From: Okibacterium fritillariae
GTDB taxonomy: Bacteria > Actinomycetota > Actinomycetes > Actinomycetales > Microbacteriaceae
Direction of reading: 5' to 3'
DNA length: 64,000 nucleotides
Assembly (NCBI RefSeq): GCF_900167575.1
Contig: NZ_FUZP01000001.1
Span: forward strand, 992,001-1,056,000
The number at the start of each line of letters is the position of its first letter. Position 1 is the first letter of the stretch. Below are positions 54,820 to 62,938 of the stretch, piece by piece. The notes below the pieces were generated by a model, which saw nothing but the letters and a program-made list of their open reading frames with translations, searched no databases and was not told the DNA's origin. Both the position numbers and the translations under genes were made by a program.

Positions 54820-56001
54820 TCAGGCGGTTTGCTGGTCGCCGTCGAGCGCCACGAACGCCGTGTCGCCGACCGACTGGCGGGCCGCAACCGCCGACAGGTA
54901 GACGCCCAGGTGCACATCGGCCACGTGCTGCCGCTGGCGACGGCGGTGGGCGGCGTGTGCGATGATCGCCCGACCGCGCTCGGCCGTGCCCGGGCGGGTG
55001 CCCGACGCGAGGGAGCGGTCGATGGCCGAGGCGAGTGACGCGCTGTCGCCCAGCGAGTAGGACTCGAAGTCATCCGGATGCTGGTCGGACATGTGCCCGG
55101 CCGACGTGCCCACGACGGGCACGGCCAGGTCGTAACAGAGCTCGACCCACCCCGAGTGCGTGCCGTGACGGTAGGGGAGGATCTCGGCGTCGAGGCCGGC
55201 GAGCTCGGCCTCGAGGGCCTGGTCGCTCGGCCGCGAGACCACCTCGACGTCGACGTCGGCGCGGTCGGCGACGAGCGCCAGCACGGCATCGCGGGCACGC
55301 GCATCGCGCACACGGTCGTGCACCGTGATGCGGCCGCGCACGGGCGTGCCGTTGGCGGCCAAGAGGTCGAGGGCGCCGAGCAGGGTGCGGGCGGCGCCGA
55401 TGGCGTCGATGTTGGGACGCACATCGCGCAGGTGCATGCCGACGATGCGCTCGGCGGAGAGGTGGCCGCGCGGGGTCGACGCGCCGACGGAGGTGATCGC
55501 GGGGTGCGGGGCGACGAGGGCCGTGCGGCCCCAGCGCTGCGTGATCTCGGCGGCGGCCGTGCCCGTCAGGGTGAGGATGGCGTCGGCCCGCGGGATGATC
55601 TCGTCGAGGTCGCGCAGATGCGCCGTCTGCACGTCGAGGTTCGGGTTCTCGAGGTCGTGCACCGTGAAGACGAGCGGGCGCCCGATCGCGTCGAGGGCGT
55701 CGAGCGCGCCGAGCAGGCGGCCGGCGGGCAGCGATTCGAGGCCGAAGTGCACGTGCATCACGTCGAAATCGTCCCGGTGCCGGTGCACCCATTCCGCGTC
55801 GATCATCGCGGGCGGCCACCAGCGCGTCGGGAACGACGGATCGGGGATGGGGTCGGCGAGTCGGATCACCTCGGGGAGCGCGCGAAAAAGGCTCTCCATA
55901 TAAGGGTGTGCGCCGGGAACCGACGCGACGCGCAGGGGCGTGCGAATGCGGGCGTTATGGGTGATGCGGACTCCTGGCCAGAGACGTGAGCGGGATACCA
56001 T
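54820..56001 (-). CDS. Glycosyltransferase (GT4-like)
   Basis: The 393-residue protein looks like a GT-B fold glycosyltransferase. The N-terminal half has VMHVHFGLESLPAGRL and LVFTVHDLENPN, typical of donor/acceptor contacts in GT4 enzymes. The C-terminal half has AEILPYRHGTHSGWVELCYDLAVPVVGTSAGHM, which corresponds to the nucleotide-sugar E-x7-E-like region. The donor sugar is unknown. It is divergent from the WcbI-like gene and forms one surface-glycan cluster with the next three genes. Confidence 0.8.
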   Translation of the reverse strand: MVSRSRLWPGVRITHNARIRTPLRVASVPGAHPYMESLFRALPEVIRLADPIPDPSFPTRWWPPAMIDAEWVHRHRDDFDVMHVHFGLESLPAGRLLGALDALDAIGRPLVFTVHDLENPNLDVQTAHLRDLDEIIPRADAILTLTGTAAAEITQRWGRTALVAPHPAITSVGASTPRGHLSAERIVGMHLRDVRPNIDAIGAARTLLGALDLLAANGTPVRGRITVHDRVRDARARDAVLALVADRADVDVEVVSRPSDQALEAELAGLDAEILPYRHGTHSGWVELCYDLAVPVVGTSAGHMSDQHPDDFESYSLGDSASLASAIDRSLASGTRPGTAERGRAIIAHAAHRRRQRQHVADVHLGVYLSAVAARQSVGDTAFVALDGDQQTA

Positions 56002-56093
56002 TCAGAGTAACGCTCACCCCCGACATTCCGGGCTCGGCGGTGTACCCCTTGCGGTGAACACTTCGTGCCGTTCGATACGAGAGATCAGGTCTG

Positions 56094-57098
56094 ATGTCCC
56101 ACGACGAGGGCTACCGCACCCACTACGCCGACTTCTTCGGCGCCGAGTCGGATGAGGCGTCCAGCTCCACCGACGGGCGTCCCCGTGGCGTCATCATGGG
56201 CAACTGCCAGGCCGAATCGCTGCGCGTGGCACTCGGCGACGAGGATGTCCGCTTCCTCCGCGTCCCGCCCGTGCACGAACTCGAGGCCGACGACATGCCC
56301 CTCCTCGCGCGCATCCTGGCGCGCACCGACGTGTTCGTCACGCAGCCCATCCGCGACGACTACCGCGGACTGCCGCTCGGCTCGGAGCAGATGCGCGCGC
56401 TGCTGCCGACGGGCTCGCGGACGACGACGGTTCCGGTCATCCGCTTCGCCGGGTTGTACCCGTTCCAGGCGATCATCCGGCCGCCCTCCGACACCTCGCT
56501 CGTGCCGCCCATCGTGCCCTATCACGACCTGCGGCTCGTGGCCGAGGCTGCGCGGCGGGCGGGCCTCGTCGATCCCTCGCTGGGCAGCGTTGACGACGGC
56601 TCCAGTCACGGCGCCACCACGGGCGACAGTGGCGGCGCACACAGTGACCGCAGCAGCGTCACGGCGACCCAGATCCGTGCGATCGCCGACGAATCGACCC
56701 GCCAGCTGCGGTCCCGCGAGAAGGCGCACGACACGGTCGTCGTCTCGGACCTCTTCCTCAAGCCCGACTTCTCGCTCATGCGCACCATCAATCACCCGGG
56801 CAACACGGTCTGGACCGCGCTCGCCGAACGGGTGCGCGCGCGTCTCGGCCTCGCCGACGTGTCCGTCCCCCTCACGCGTGAGCTTCTCAACAGCATCCAT
56901 GCACCGCGCGACCAAGCCGTCATCGACGCCTGGGGCCTGGATGCCGAAGCCCGACCCACGTGGACCGTCGGCGGCCTCGACATCGACCCCGTCACGCTGC
57001 GCGAAGCCCACCTGGCTTGGTATGCCGAGCACCTCGACGCGGTCACCTCCGGGCTCACGCGGCACGCGCGCGCCCTCACCACGCTGGGCCTCCTGTGA
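56094..57098 (+). CDS. WcbI-like polysaccharide biosynthesis protein
   Basis: The 334-residue protein resembles WcbI, a capsule-cluster protein that binds coenzyme A or a related nucleotide and is thought to acetylate polysaccharide. Signs are RGVIMGNCQAESLRVAL near residue 35, VFVTQPIRDDYRGLPLG, and the late FSLMRTINHPGNTVW. A low-complexity Gly/Ser/Asp insert lies around residues 165-185. Its GTG-overlapped end (stop TGA shares bases with the next GTG) points to coupled translation with the next gene. Confidence 0.82.
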   Translation: MSHDEGYRTHYADFFGAESDEASSSTDGRPRGVIMGNCQAESLRVALGDEDVRFLRVPPVHELEADDMPLLARILARTDVFVTQPIRDDYRGLPLGSEQMRALLPTGSRTTTVPVIRFAGLYPFQAIIRPPSDTSLVPPIVPYHDLRLVAEAARRAGLVDPSLGSVDDGSSHGATTGDSGGAHSDRSSVTATQIRAIADESTRQLRSREKAHDTVVVSDLFLKPDFSLMRTINHPGNTVWTALAERVRARLGLADVSVPLTRELLNSIHAPRDQAVIDAWGLDAEARPTWTVGGLDIDPVTLREAHLAWYAEHLDAVTSGLTRHARALTTLGLL

Positions 57099-58069
57099 GC
57101 GGTACGCCCGCCCTGCTGCACCGCGGCGACGCGCTCCACGGGGTCGACCAGTATGCCCGCACGATCGCGGACGCCCTCGGCGTGCCGGTCGAGCTCGCGC
57201 CCGAAACCGACGACCGCTCGGCCGCTCGGCACCTGCACTTCACCGATCGACTCTGGGGCGTCGACGCCGAGGACGCCGCGCAGCGCATCGAGCGGCTCGC
57301 TGCGTCGGGCCCCGTCACGGTCACCCTGCACGACGTGCCGCAGCCCTCCGACGGCGAGCGAGGTTTCGCTCGCCGCACGGCGTCCTATCGACGGGTCGTG
57401 GCCGCGGCATCCGGGGTCGTCTGCAACAGCGAGCACGAGCGGCGGCTGCTCGAGCAGGCGCTCGGTGAGGCCGTTGTGGCCCACGTCATCCCGTTGCCCG
57501 CTCAGCCCCCGGCGCCCCGCCCGAACGCCTGGCAACCGCTCGACGAGGTCGCGGTTCTCGGGTTCTTCTACCCCGGCAAGGGTCACCGCGAGGTCGTCGA
57601 CGCGGTCGCGCTGTTGCCCGAGGAGAGGCGCCCCGGAGTCGTGTCGCTCGGCGGCGCCTCGCCCGGACACGAACGCGAACTCGCCGAGCTGGCCGAGCAC
57701 GCCGCATCCTCGGGGGTGCGCTTTCGCAGCACCGGTTTTTTGAGCGTCGACGACCGGGATGCCCTGGTGCGGGCCGTCGCCGTGCCCGTGATCGCGCATC
57801 AACACGTCTCGGCGTCGGGTTCGCTCACCGACTGGATCAGCGCCGGTCGACGCCCCCTCACCATCCGCTCGCCCTATTTCGCCGAGATGTTGCAGCTGCG
57901 TCCCGGCACCCTCACCCTCTTCGACGACGGCGATCCGCAGGTGCTCGCCGCCGCCATAGCGGGGCTGCGAGACGACCCCGATGCCACCTGGGTCGAACCG
58001 GGCACGGCGTCGTCGCCGACCATCAGTGACACGGCTCGCTCGTATGCCGAGTGGTGGGCCGCTCGGTGA
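57095..58069 (+). CDS. Glycosyltransferase (GT-B type)
   Basis: The 324-residue protein starts with PALLHRGDALHGVDQYARTIADALG and carries VVCNSEHERRLLEQAL, then FYPGKGHREVVDAVALLP, as in GT4-like enzymes that bind a nucleotide sugar in the second half. It is shorter than usual GT4 proteins. The GTG start overlaps the WcbI stop (GTGA), and its own stop overlaps the next GTG in the same way. Confidence 0.78.
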   Translation: MSGTPALLHRGDALHGVDQYARTIADALGVPVELAPETDDRSAARHLHFTDRLWGVDAEDAAQRIERLAASGPVTVTLHDVPQPSDGERGFARRTASYRRVVAAASGVVCNSEHERRLLEQALGEAVVAHVIPLPAQPPAPRPNAWQPLDEVAVLGFFYPGKGHREVVDAVALLPEERRPGVVSLGGASPGHERELAELAEHAASSGVRFRSTGFLSVDDRDALVRAVAVPVIAHQHVSASGSLTDWISAGRRPLTIRSPYFAEMLQLRPGTLTLFDDGDPQVLAAAIAGLRDDPDATWVEPGTASSPTISDTARSYAEWWAAR

Positions 58070-59484
58070 GCCCCGCCGCTCCCACTCCGCCGCCCTTCGG
58101 CCGCACGGTTCCGGGCAACGGATGGGACCTCGTCGACGGGGTCGAACCACCCGCCCGCACGGTCTCGGTGATCGTCGTGCACTTCGACCAGCAGCGTGAA
58201 CTCGACCGCACCCTCGCCGCCCTCGCGCGCCACACGCTCGCCCCCGAGCTCGTCGAGATCATCGTCGTCGACGACGGCTCACCCGTGCCGCCCGTCGTTC
58301 CCGAGGGCGTGACCCTGCTCGTGCAAGAGGACCAGGGTTTCAGGGCCGCCGCCGCCCGCAACCTCGGTGCCGCCCACGCATCCGGCGACATCCTCTGCTT
58401 CCTCGACGCCGACACCTCGCCCGAACCGCACTACCTCGAACGGATGGTGCAACTCCCGTCCCTGCTGCCCGAAACCGTCGTCGCCGGCCACCGCCTGCAC
58501 GCCGACTTCGGCGACACCCCCGTTTCGGAGCCCGTCGAACAGGCCGGGCCCGCCCGCGAGGTGCCCGAACCCGCGTGGCTACGCGACGAATACCGCCGCA
58601 CCGGCAACCTCCTCGACGCGGATGATCGCTCCTACCGTCACATCATCGGCGCCGTCTTCGCGTGCACGGCGTGGTTCTTCGCCGAGACGGGCGGATTCGA
58701 TGAGACCTTCTCGCACTACGGCGGCGAGGACTGGGAGTGGGCGCACCGCGCCTGGCTGGCGGGCGGCATCTTCGCGCACGAACCCGACGCCGTGGCCTGG
58801 CACGACGGCGCCGACTGGGCGGGCCGCGATGAGAACGACCGGCGCCGGCGCGACGCCGAGAACGCCGAGGCCATGCTCCTGAGCGGAGTGATCGCGGTGG
58901 ACGGGTCGCGCCCGCGCGCGCTGTTGACCGCCATTCCGGATGTGGTCGTCGTTCTGCGCAGTGCTCCGAGCGCCGCCGCTGCTTTCGTGTGTGTGGACAG
59001 CGTTCTCGCTTTGCTGCCGCAGGCTCGGGTCGTCGTGCCCGCAGAGGTGTCGAGTGTCTTCGCTGGCGACCCGCGCGTCGTTGCGCCGGGCGAGGCACCG
59101 ATCGGTCGCTTGCGCATCGAACTGGACGAGTGTGTGCGCGTCGAGTTGGCTAGGCCCGGCGACTCCGCCGAGGAAGCCCATGCTGCTGGGCACGGCGAGT
59201 CTGCGGATCGAGATAATTCCTCCGGTGACGAAGCGCCCGCCGAGGGGACGCGGGCGAGCGACGGTTCGTTAGACCTCCTCGGCGGACTTCGAGAAGCGTC
59301 GACCCCGGGCATCCTGGCCGTCCATCTCGGTTCGACGGTTCGCGTCATCTGTGAGCGGTCCGTTCGGCGCCTCGAGCGCTGGGGTGCCGACGCACACGTG
59401 CGCGATCTGCTGGTCGAGGCTCGCGATATCCACCCCATTGCCGCCGACGTGCGTGTGGCCGGCTACCTCGGTGGCTGGGGTTAG
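58066..59484 (+). CDS. Glycosyltransferase family 2 protein
   Basis: The 472-residue protein has a GT-A domain (about 30-260): TVSVIVVHFDQQRELDRTL, VDDGSPVPP, then CFLDADTSPEP as the metal-binding D-x-D, and GGFDETFSHYGGEDWEWAHRAW with the catalytic acidic residues. This set is typical of GT2 enzymes, often of the chondroitin-synthase-like group. The last 200 residues form a second, less conserved region of unknown function with an acidic low-complexity part. It ends the cluster. Confidence 0.9.
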   Translation: MSPAAPTPPPFGRTVPGNGWDLVDGVEPPARTVSVIVVHFDQQRELDRTLAALARHTLAPELVEIIVVDDGSPVPPVVPEGVTLLVQEDQGFRAAAARNLGAAHASGDILCFLDADTSPEPHYLERMVQLPSLLPETVVAGHRLHADFGDTPVSEPVEQAGPAREVPEPAWLRDEYRRTGNLLDADDRSYRHIIGAVFACTAWFFAETGGFDETFSHYGGEDWEWAHRAWLAGGIFAHEPDAVAWHDGADWAGRDENDRRRRDAENAEAMLLSGVIAVDGSRPRALLTAIPDVVVVLRSAPSAAAAFVCVDSVLALLPQARVVVPAEVSSVFAGDPRVVAPGEAPIGRLRIELDECVRVELARPGDSAEEAHAAGHGESADRDNSSGDEAPAEGTRASDGSLDLLGGLREASTPGILAVHLGSTVRVICERSVRRLERWGADAHVRDLLVEARDIHPIAADVRVAGYLGGWG

Positions 59485-59517
59485 ACCGCTGAGGCTAGGC
59501 GGTTCTCAACGAGCTGA

Positions 59518-60195
59518 TCAGTGGGCCGGCGCGCAACACTCGCAGGCCTCGACTTCACGTTCGCCCGTGAGCGCCGAGACGGGCACGGTGCAACTCTCGC
59601 CCTTCCACGCCTCGAGCCCCTCGCGCACGGCGAAGACGGCGATGACGAGGGCGGCCACCGAGTCGGCCCAGGCCCACCCGAGGAGCGCGTTGAGCAGCAG
59701 TCCCACGAGCAGCGCCGCCGACAGGTAGCTGCAGATGAGGGTTTGTTTCGAATCGGCGATCGCAGATGCCGAGCCGAGCTCGCGTCCGGTGCGGCGTTCG
59801 AGCCAGCTGAGGCCGGGCATGATGACGAGGCTGACGGCCGCGAGAACGATGCCGACCGGGCTGTGATCGGCCTCGCGCATCCCCACCAGCGAGAGGACCG
59901 CGTCGACGCTCACATAGGCCGCGAGCCCGAAGAACGACACGGCGATGACGCGCAGGGCCGTCTTCTCGCGCCGCTCGGGGTCGGGTGCCGCGAATTGCCA
60001 CGCCACGGCGGCCGCCGACAACACCTCGACGATCGAGTCCAGCCCGAAACCGATCAGCGCAGCGGATGATGCCACCGACCCGGCCGCGAGTGCGATAATC
60101 GCCTCGACCACGTTATAGGCGATGGTTCCGGCCACGATCCAGCGGATGCGGCGGCGCAGGATGTCGCGGCGCGAGGTCTCGAGCACCGCGCTCAC
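59518..60195 (-). CDS. Cation diffusion facilitator family metal exporter
   Basis: The 225-residue membrane protein is a CDF/cation-efflux type transporter that exports divalent metals using the proton gradient. It has about six membrane segments, with ALIGFGLDSIVEVLSAAAVAWQF (Asp in helix 2) and ADSVAALVIAVFAVREGLEAW (Asp in helix 5) forming the metal site. The usual cytosolic C-terminal domain is nearly absent and is replaced by a short tail ending in VEACECCAPAH, which could bind metal. The GTG start overlaps the stop of the ArsR gene. The cargo is probably Cd, Pb or Zn. Confidence 0.9.
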   Translation of the reverse strand: MSAVLETSRRDILRRRIRWIVAGTIAYNVVEAIIALAAGSVASSAALIGFGLDSIVEVLSAAAVAWQFAAPDPERREKTALRVIAVSFFGLAAYVSVDAVLSLVGMREADHSPVGIVLAAVSLVIMPGLSWLERRTGRELGSASAIADSKQTLICSYLSAALLVGLLLNALLGWAWADSVAALVIAVFAVREGLEAWKGESCTVPVSALTGEREVEACECCAPAH

Positions 60196-60563
60196 GGCCG
60201 AGCCCCCTCGTCGACTCCGATGCCGCAGCACAGCGGCACGTCGCAACCGTCGTCTTCGCAGCCGCGCCCGTCGTCGACGGCCAGGACCACATCGACGAGG
60301 GCCTCGAGCGCGCGGGTCAGGTGAGGGTCTGCGATCTCGTAGCGTGTCTGCCGTCCCTCGGGCAGCGCCACGACGATGCCGCACCCGCGCAGGCAGCTCA
60401 GGTGGTTGGACACATTCGACCGCGTGAGGTCGAGATCGCGGGCGAGCTGGGCGGGGTAGCCGGGCTGCTCGAGCAGGGCCATGAGGATGCGTGAGCGGGT
60501 CGGGTCGGCGAGCGCACGCCCGAGTCGGCCGAGAACATCGAGGCGAGGGGCACTGGTCAGCAT
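60192..60563 (-). CDS. CmtR-like ArsR-family metal sensor
   Basis: The 123-residue winged helix has the ArsR plan (LGRALADPTRSRILMALLEQPG, DLTRSNVSNHLSCLRGCGIV). Its cysteines C57 and C61 lie in the recognition helix as LSCLRGC, and C102 follows near the end; these match, number for number, the Cd/Pb ligands of CmtR from Mycobacterium tuberculosis. Extra cysteines follow (C107, C112, C113). A TATAGT box lies six bases before the ATG, so the mRNA should be leaderless. It is cotranslated with the CDF exporter and should release its repression on metal binding. Confidence 0.94.
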   Translation of the reverse strand: MLTSAPRLDVLGRLGRALADPTRSRILMALLEQPGYPAQLARDLDLTRSNVSNHLSCLRGCGIVVALPEGRQTRYEIADPHLTRALEALVDVVLAVDDGRGCEDDGCDVPLCCGIGVDEGARP

Positions 60564-60667
60564 GCACTGACTATACAGCGTGGGCTGACTTATCAACAGG
60601 AGCGGCCGAGGGGCCGGGAGTCGGGGGCTGGAATCCGTTCCAGGCAGCCCCCGAACACCCGCGCGCG

Positions 60668-62191
60668 TCAGGCTCTCCGGGCCCGCACCATCCCGACGAC
60701 CACCAGAGCCCCCGCCAGAACCGTCAGCACACCCCCGCCGATTTCGACGGCGTTCGCGAACTCGACACCCTGGGCAGCCGACCATCCGCCGGCCGTGATC
60801 GAACCTGTGAACAGGGCCGCGAGGATGGTTCCGGCCACCGCAATTCCCACGGCCGTAGCCACCTCGCTCGCCGTGTCGACCAGCGCGGCCCCGATCGTCG
60901 TGCGGGTGGCGGGGAGGCCTCGCATCACGTTCGTGCCCGCGACGACGCCGACCACCCGCATCCCGGCCGCGACGAGCACGAGCGCCAGCAGCACCCAGCC
61001 GTAACCGAACCGGCCGAGGGTCGCGAAAACGGCTAGGCCCGCCACGACGGCGGTCGCGCTCATCCAGGCCGCGTTCTCCAGGCCGACGCGTTTCACGACG
61101 GGCCCGATGAGCACGCCGCCGCCGAGCAGCACGACGACCTGAGGCAGCATGCCGAGCGCCGCCTGGGCGGGCGACCATCCCCACGCGAGTTGCAGTTGCA
61201 GGGTGATGAGATAGCCGAGCCCGGCGGTCGCGAGCCCCGATGCGGCCTTGAAGGCCAGGCCGCTCGAGACGAGGGGGAGTGCGACCAGCCGCAGGTCGAG
61301 CAATGGATGCCGGGCCGTGCGTTCGCGCCACACGAAGAGTGCGCCGGCGACGACCGCCGCCGCGACGGCGAGCCACGGAGCCCAGGATCCGATTTCCAGG
61401 CTCGAACCGGAACCCGAGCCCGCACCCGAACCCGACCCAGCCTCGACGAAGAGCGTGGGAGCGAGGAGCGTGGCCATAATCGTGACCGTTCCGAGAACGC
61501 CGCCCGCGATATCGACGGGATCACGGTGCAACCCTTCGGGATCGTCCACGGCAACTCCGCGCCGGATACCGATGAACGCCAACGCCGCGATCGGCACGTT
61601 GATCAGCAGCAACACCTGCCACGGCGCGACCGCCAGCACGAGGCCGCCGACCGTGGGTCCGATGGCCAGCCCGACGAGCCCGACCGTCGAGATCACGGTC
61701 GTCGCCCGCACCCGCAACGTGTCGTCCTCGAACAGCCGGAACGCCAGCGCGAGCGATCCGGGGGTGGTCATGGCTGCGGCAACCCCCATCACGGCGCGCA
61801 CGGCGATGAGCTCTTCGGGTGTCGTCACCACGGCGGTGGCCAGGCTCGCCAGCGCCAACAGCACCAGCCCGATGAGCATGATGCGGCGGCGACCCACCCG
61901 ATCGGCGAGGGCGCTGAGCACGAGCATCAGGCCGCCGAAGACGATGGCGTACGAACTGGTCACGAGCTGCAGTGCGCTGGTCGACGCGTGCAACTCGCGC
62001 CCGATCGTCGGCAGGGCGACGTTCAAGATCGAGTTGTCGAGCATCTCGAACAGGAACACGGCCGATAGCCCGGCGATCGCGACCCACGCCTCGCGCAGCG
62101 ACCCCGGCGTGTTGCTCGGCGACCCCGGCGTAGTGCGTGGCGCCGCTGGCCCGTCTGGGCGAGAGGCGACGGGTGAGAGTTCGGATGACAT
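60668..62191 (-). CDS. MFS drug exporter (EmrB/QacA, DHA2 type)
   Basis: The 507-residue protein has about 14 membrane segments and DHA2 signs: EMLDNSILNVALPTIGREL at the first helix and YAIVFGGLMLVLSALADRVGRRR after the second. A glycine/serine repeat (GSGSGAGSGSGSS) lies in the central loop near residue 250. The ATG at 62191 follows AAGGAG about ten bases upstream. The drug or metabolite it exports is unknown. It is divergent from the glutathione peroxidase gene. Confidence 0.92.
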   Translation of the reverse strand: MSSELSPVASRPDGPAAPRTTPGSPSNTPGSLREAWVAIAGLSAVFLFEMLDNSILNVALPTIGRELHASTSALQLVTSSYAIVFGGLMLVLSALADRVGRRRIMLIGLVLLALASLATAVVTTPEELIAVRAVMGVAAAMTTPGSLALAFRLFEDDTLRVRATTVISTVGLVGLAIGPTVGGLVLAVAPWQVLLLINVPIAALAFIGIRRGVAVDDPEGLHRDPVDIAGGVLGTVTIMATLLAPTLFVEAGSGSGAGSGSGSSLEIGSWAPWLAVAAAVVAGALFVWRERTARHPLLDLRLVALPLVSSGLAFKAASGLATAGLGYLITLQLQLAWGWSPAQAALGMLPQVVVLLGGGVLIGPVVKRVGLENAAWMSATAVVAGLAVFATLGRFGYGWVLLALVLVAAGMRVVGVVAGTNVMRGLPATRTTIGAALVDTASEVATAVGIAVAGTILAALFTGSITAGGWSAAQGVEFANAVEIGGGVLTVLAGALVVVGMVRARRA

Positions 62192-62384
62192 GTGGGCACA
62201 CTCCTTCTGGGCGAAGAAGTGGCGGATCACTCGATACCGCGTGCCGGCGCAGGTGGCCAGTGGCCAGACCCTGCGTTTTTACCTCAGATGAGACGACTGT
62301 ACACCCACGTGGGCTCCGACATCCAACACGCGGGGTTAGAGTCGAACAACGCTCACCGCGTGACTCGACCAGAGAGAAGACACC

Positions 62385-62870
62385 GTGACCGACGCGCTCG
62401 ACACCATCGAAATCACCACCATCGACGGGGATGCCGCAACCCTCGCCGACTATGCGCCCGTGAAGCTCATCGTCAACGTGGCCTCACGGTGCGGCCTCGC
62501 CCCGCAATACGAGAAGCTCGAGCAGCTGCAGAAGACCTACGGCGACCGCGGCTTCACGGTGCTCGGTTTTCCGAGCAACCAGTTCCTGCAGGAGCTCAGC
62601 GACGAGGACAAGATCAAGGAGTACTGCTCGATGACCTGGGGCGTCACGTTTCCCATGTTCGAGAAGGTGAAAGTGAACGGCCGCTCGGCTCACCCTCTCT
62701 ACCAGGAGCTGACGAAGGCCGAGGATGCCGACGGCAAGGCGGGCCGCGTGAAGTGGAACTTCGAGAAGTTCGTCATCACGCCCGACGGCCGCGTGCACCG
62801 CTTCCGCCCCACGGTCGAGCCCGACGCCCCCGAGATCGTCTCGCTCATCGAGTCGTCGCTTCCGGCCTGA
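62385..62870 (+). CDS. Glutathione peroxidase-family protein (thiol peroxidase)
   Basis: The 161-residue protein has the peroxidase fold with the active cysteine C36 in VNVASRCGLAPQYEKL, the glutamine in LGFPSNQFLQEL and the tryptophan in VKWNFEKFVI. It carries Cys rather than selenocysteine, as expected for bacteria, and most such enzymes use thioredoxin. The GTG start is preceded by AGAGAGAAG. A hairpin terminator follows. Confidence 0.94.
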   Translation: MTDALDTIEITTIDGDAATLADYAPVKLIVNVASRCGLAPQYEKLEQLQKTYGDRGFTVLGFPSNQFLQELSDEDKIKEYCSMTWGVTFPMFEKVKVNGRSAHPLYQELTKAEDADGKAGRVKWNFEKFVITPDGRVHRFRPTVEPDAPEIVSLIESSLPA

Positions 62871-62892
62871 TCGCCGGAACCCCACGAACGAC

Positions 62893-62930
62893 GAGAAGCC
62901 CCGAGCACCCTGCGGTGCCCGGGGCCTCTC
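62893..62930. terminator. Hairpin after the glutathione peroxidase gene
   Basis: GAGAAGCCCCGAGCACC and GGTGCCCGGGGCCTCTC pair with two small mismatches around a four-base loop. It lies between two convergent genes and can serve both. Confidence 0.75.
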
Positions 62931-62938
62931 CATTCCCG

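Noticed and set aside
59483-59503. Hairpin after the GT2 gene as a terminator
   Set aside because: Only five to six pairs with a nine-base loop and no T-run.
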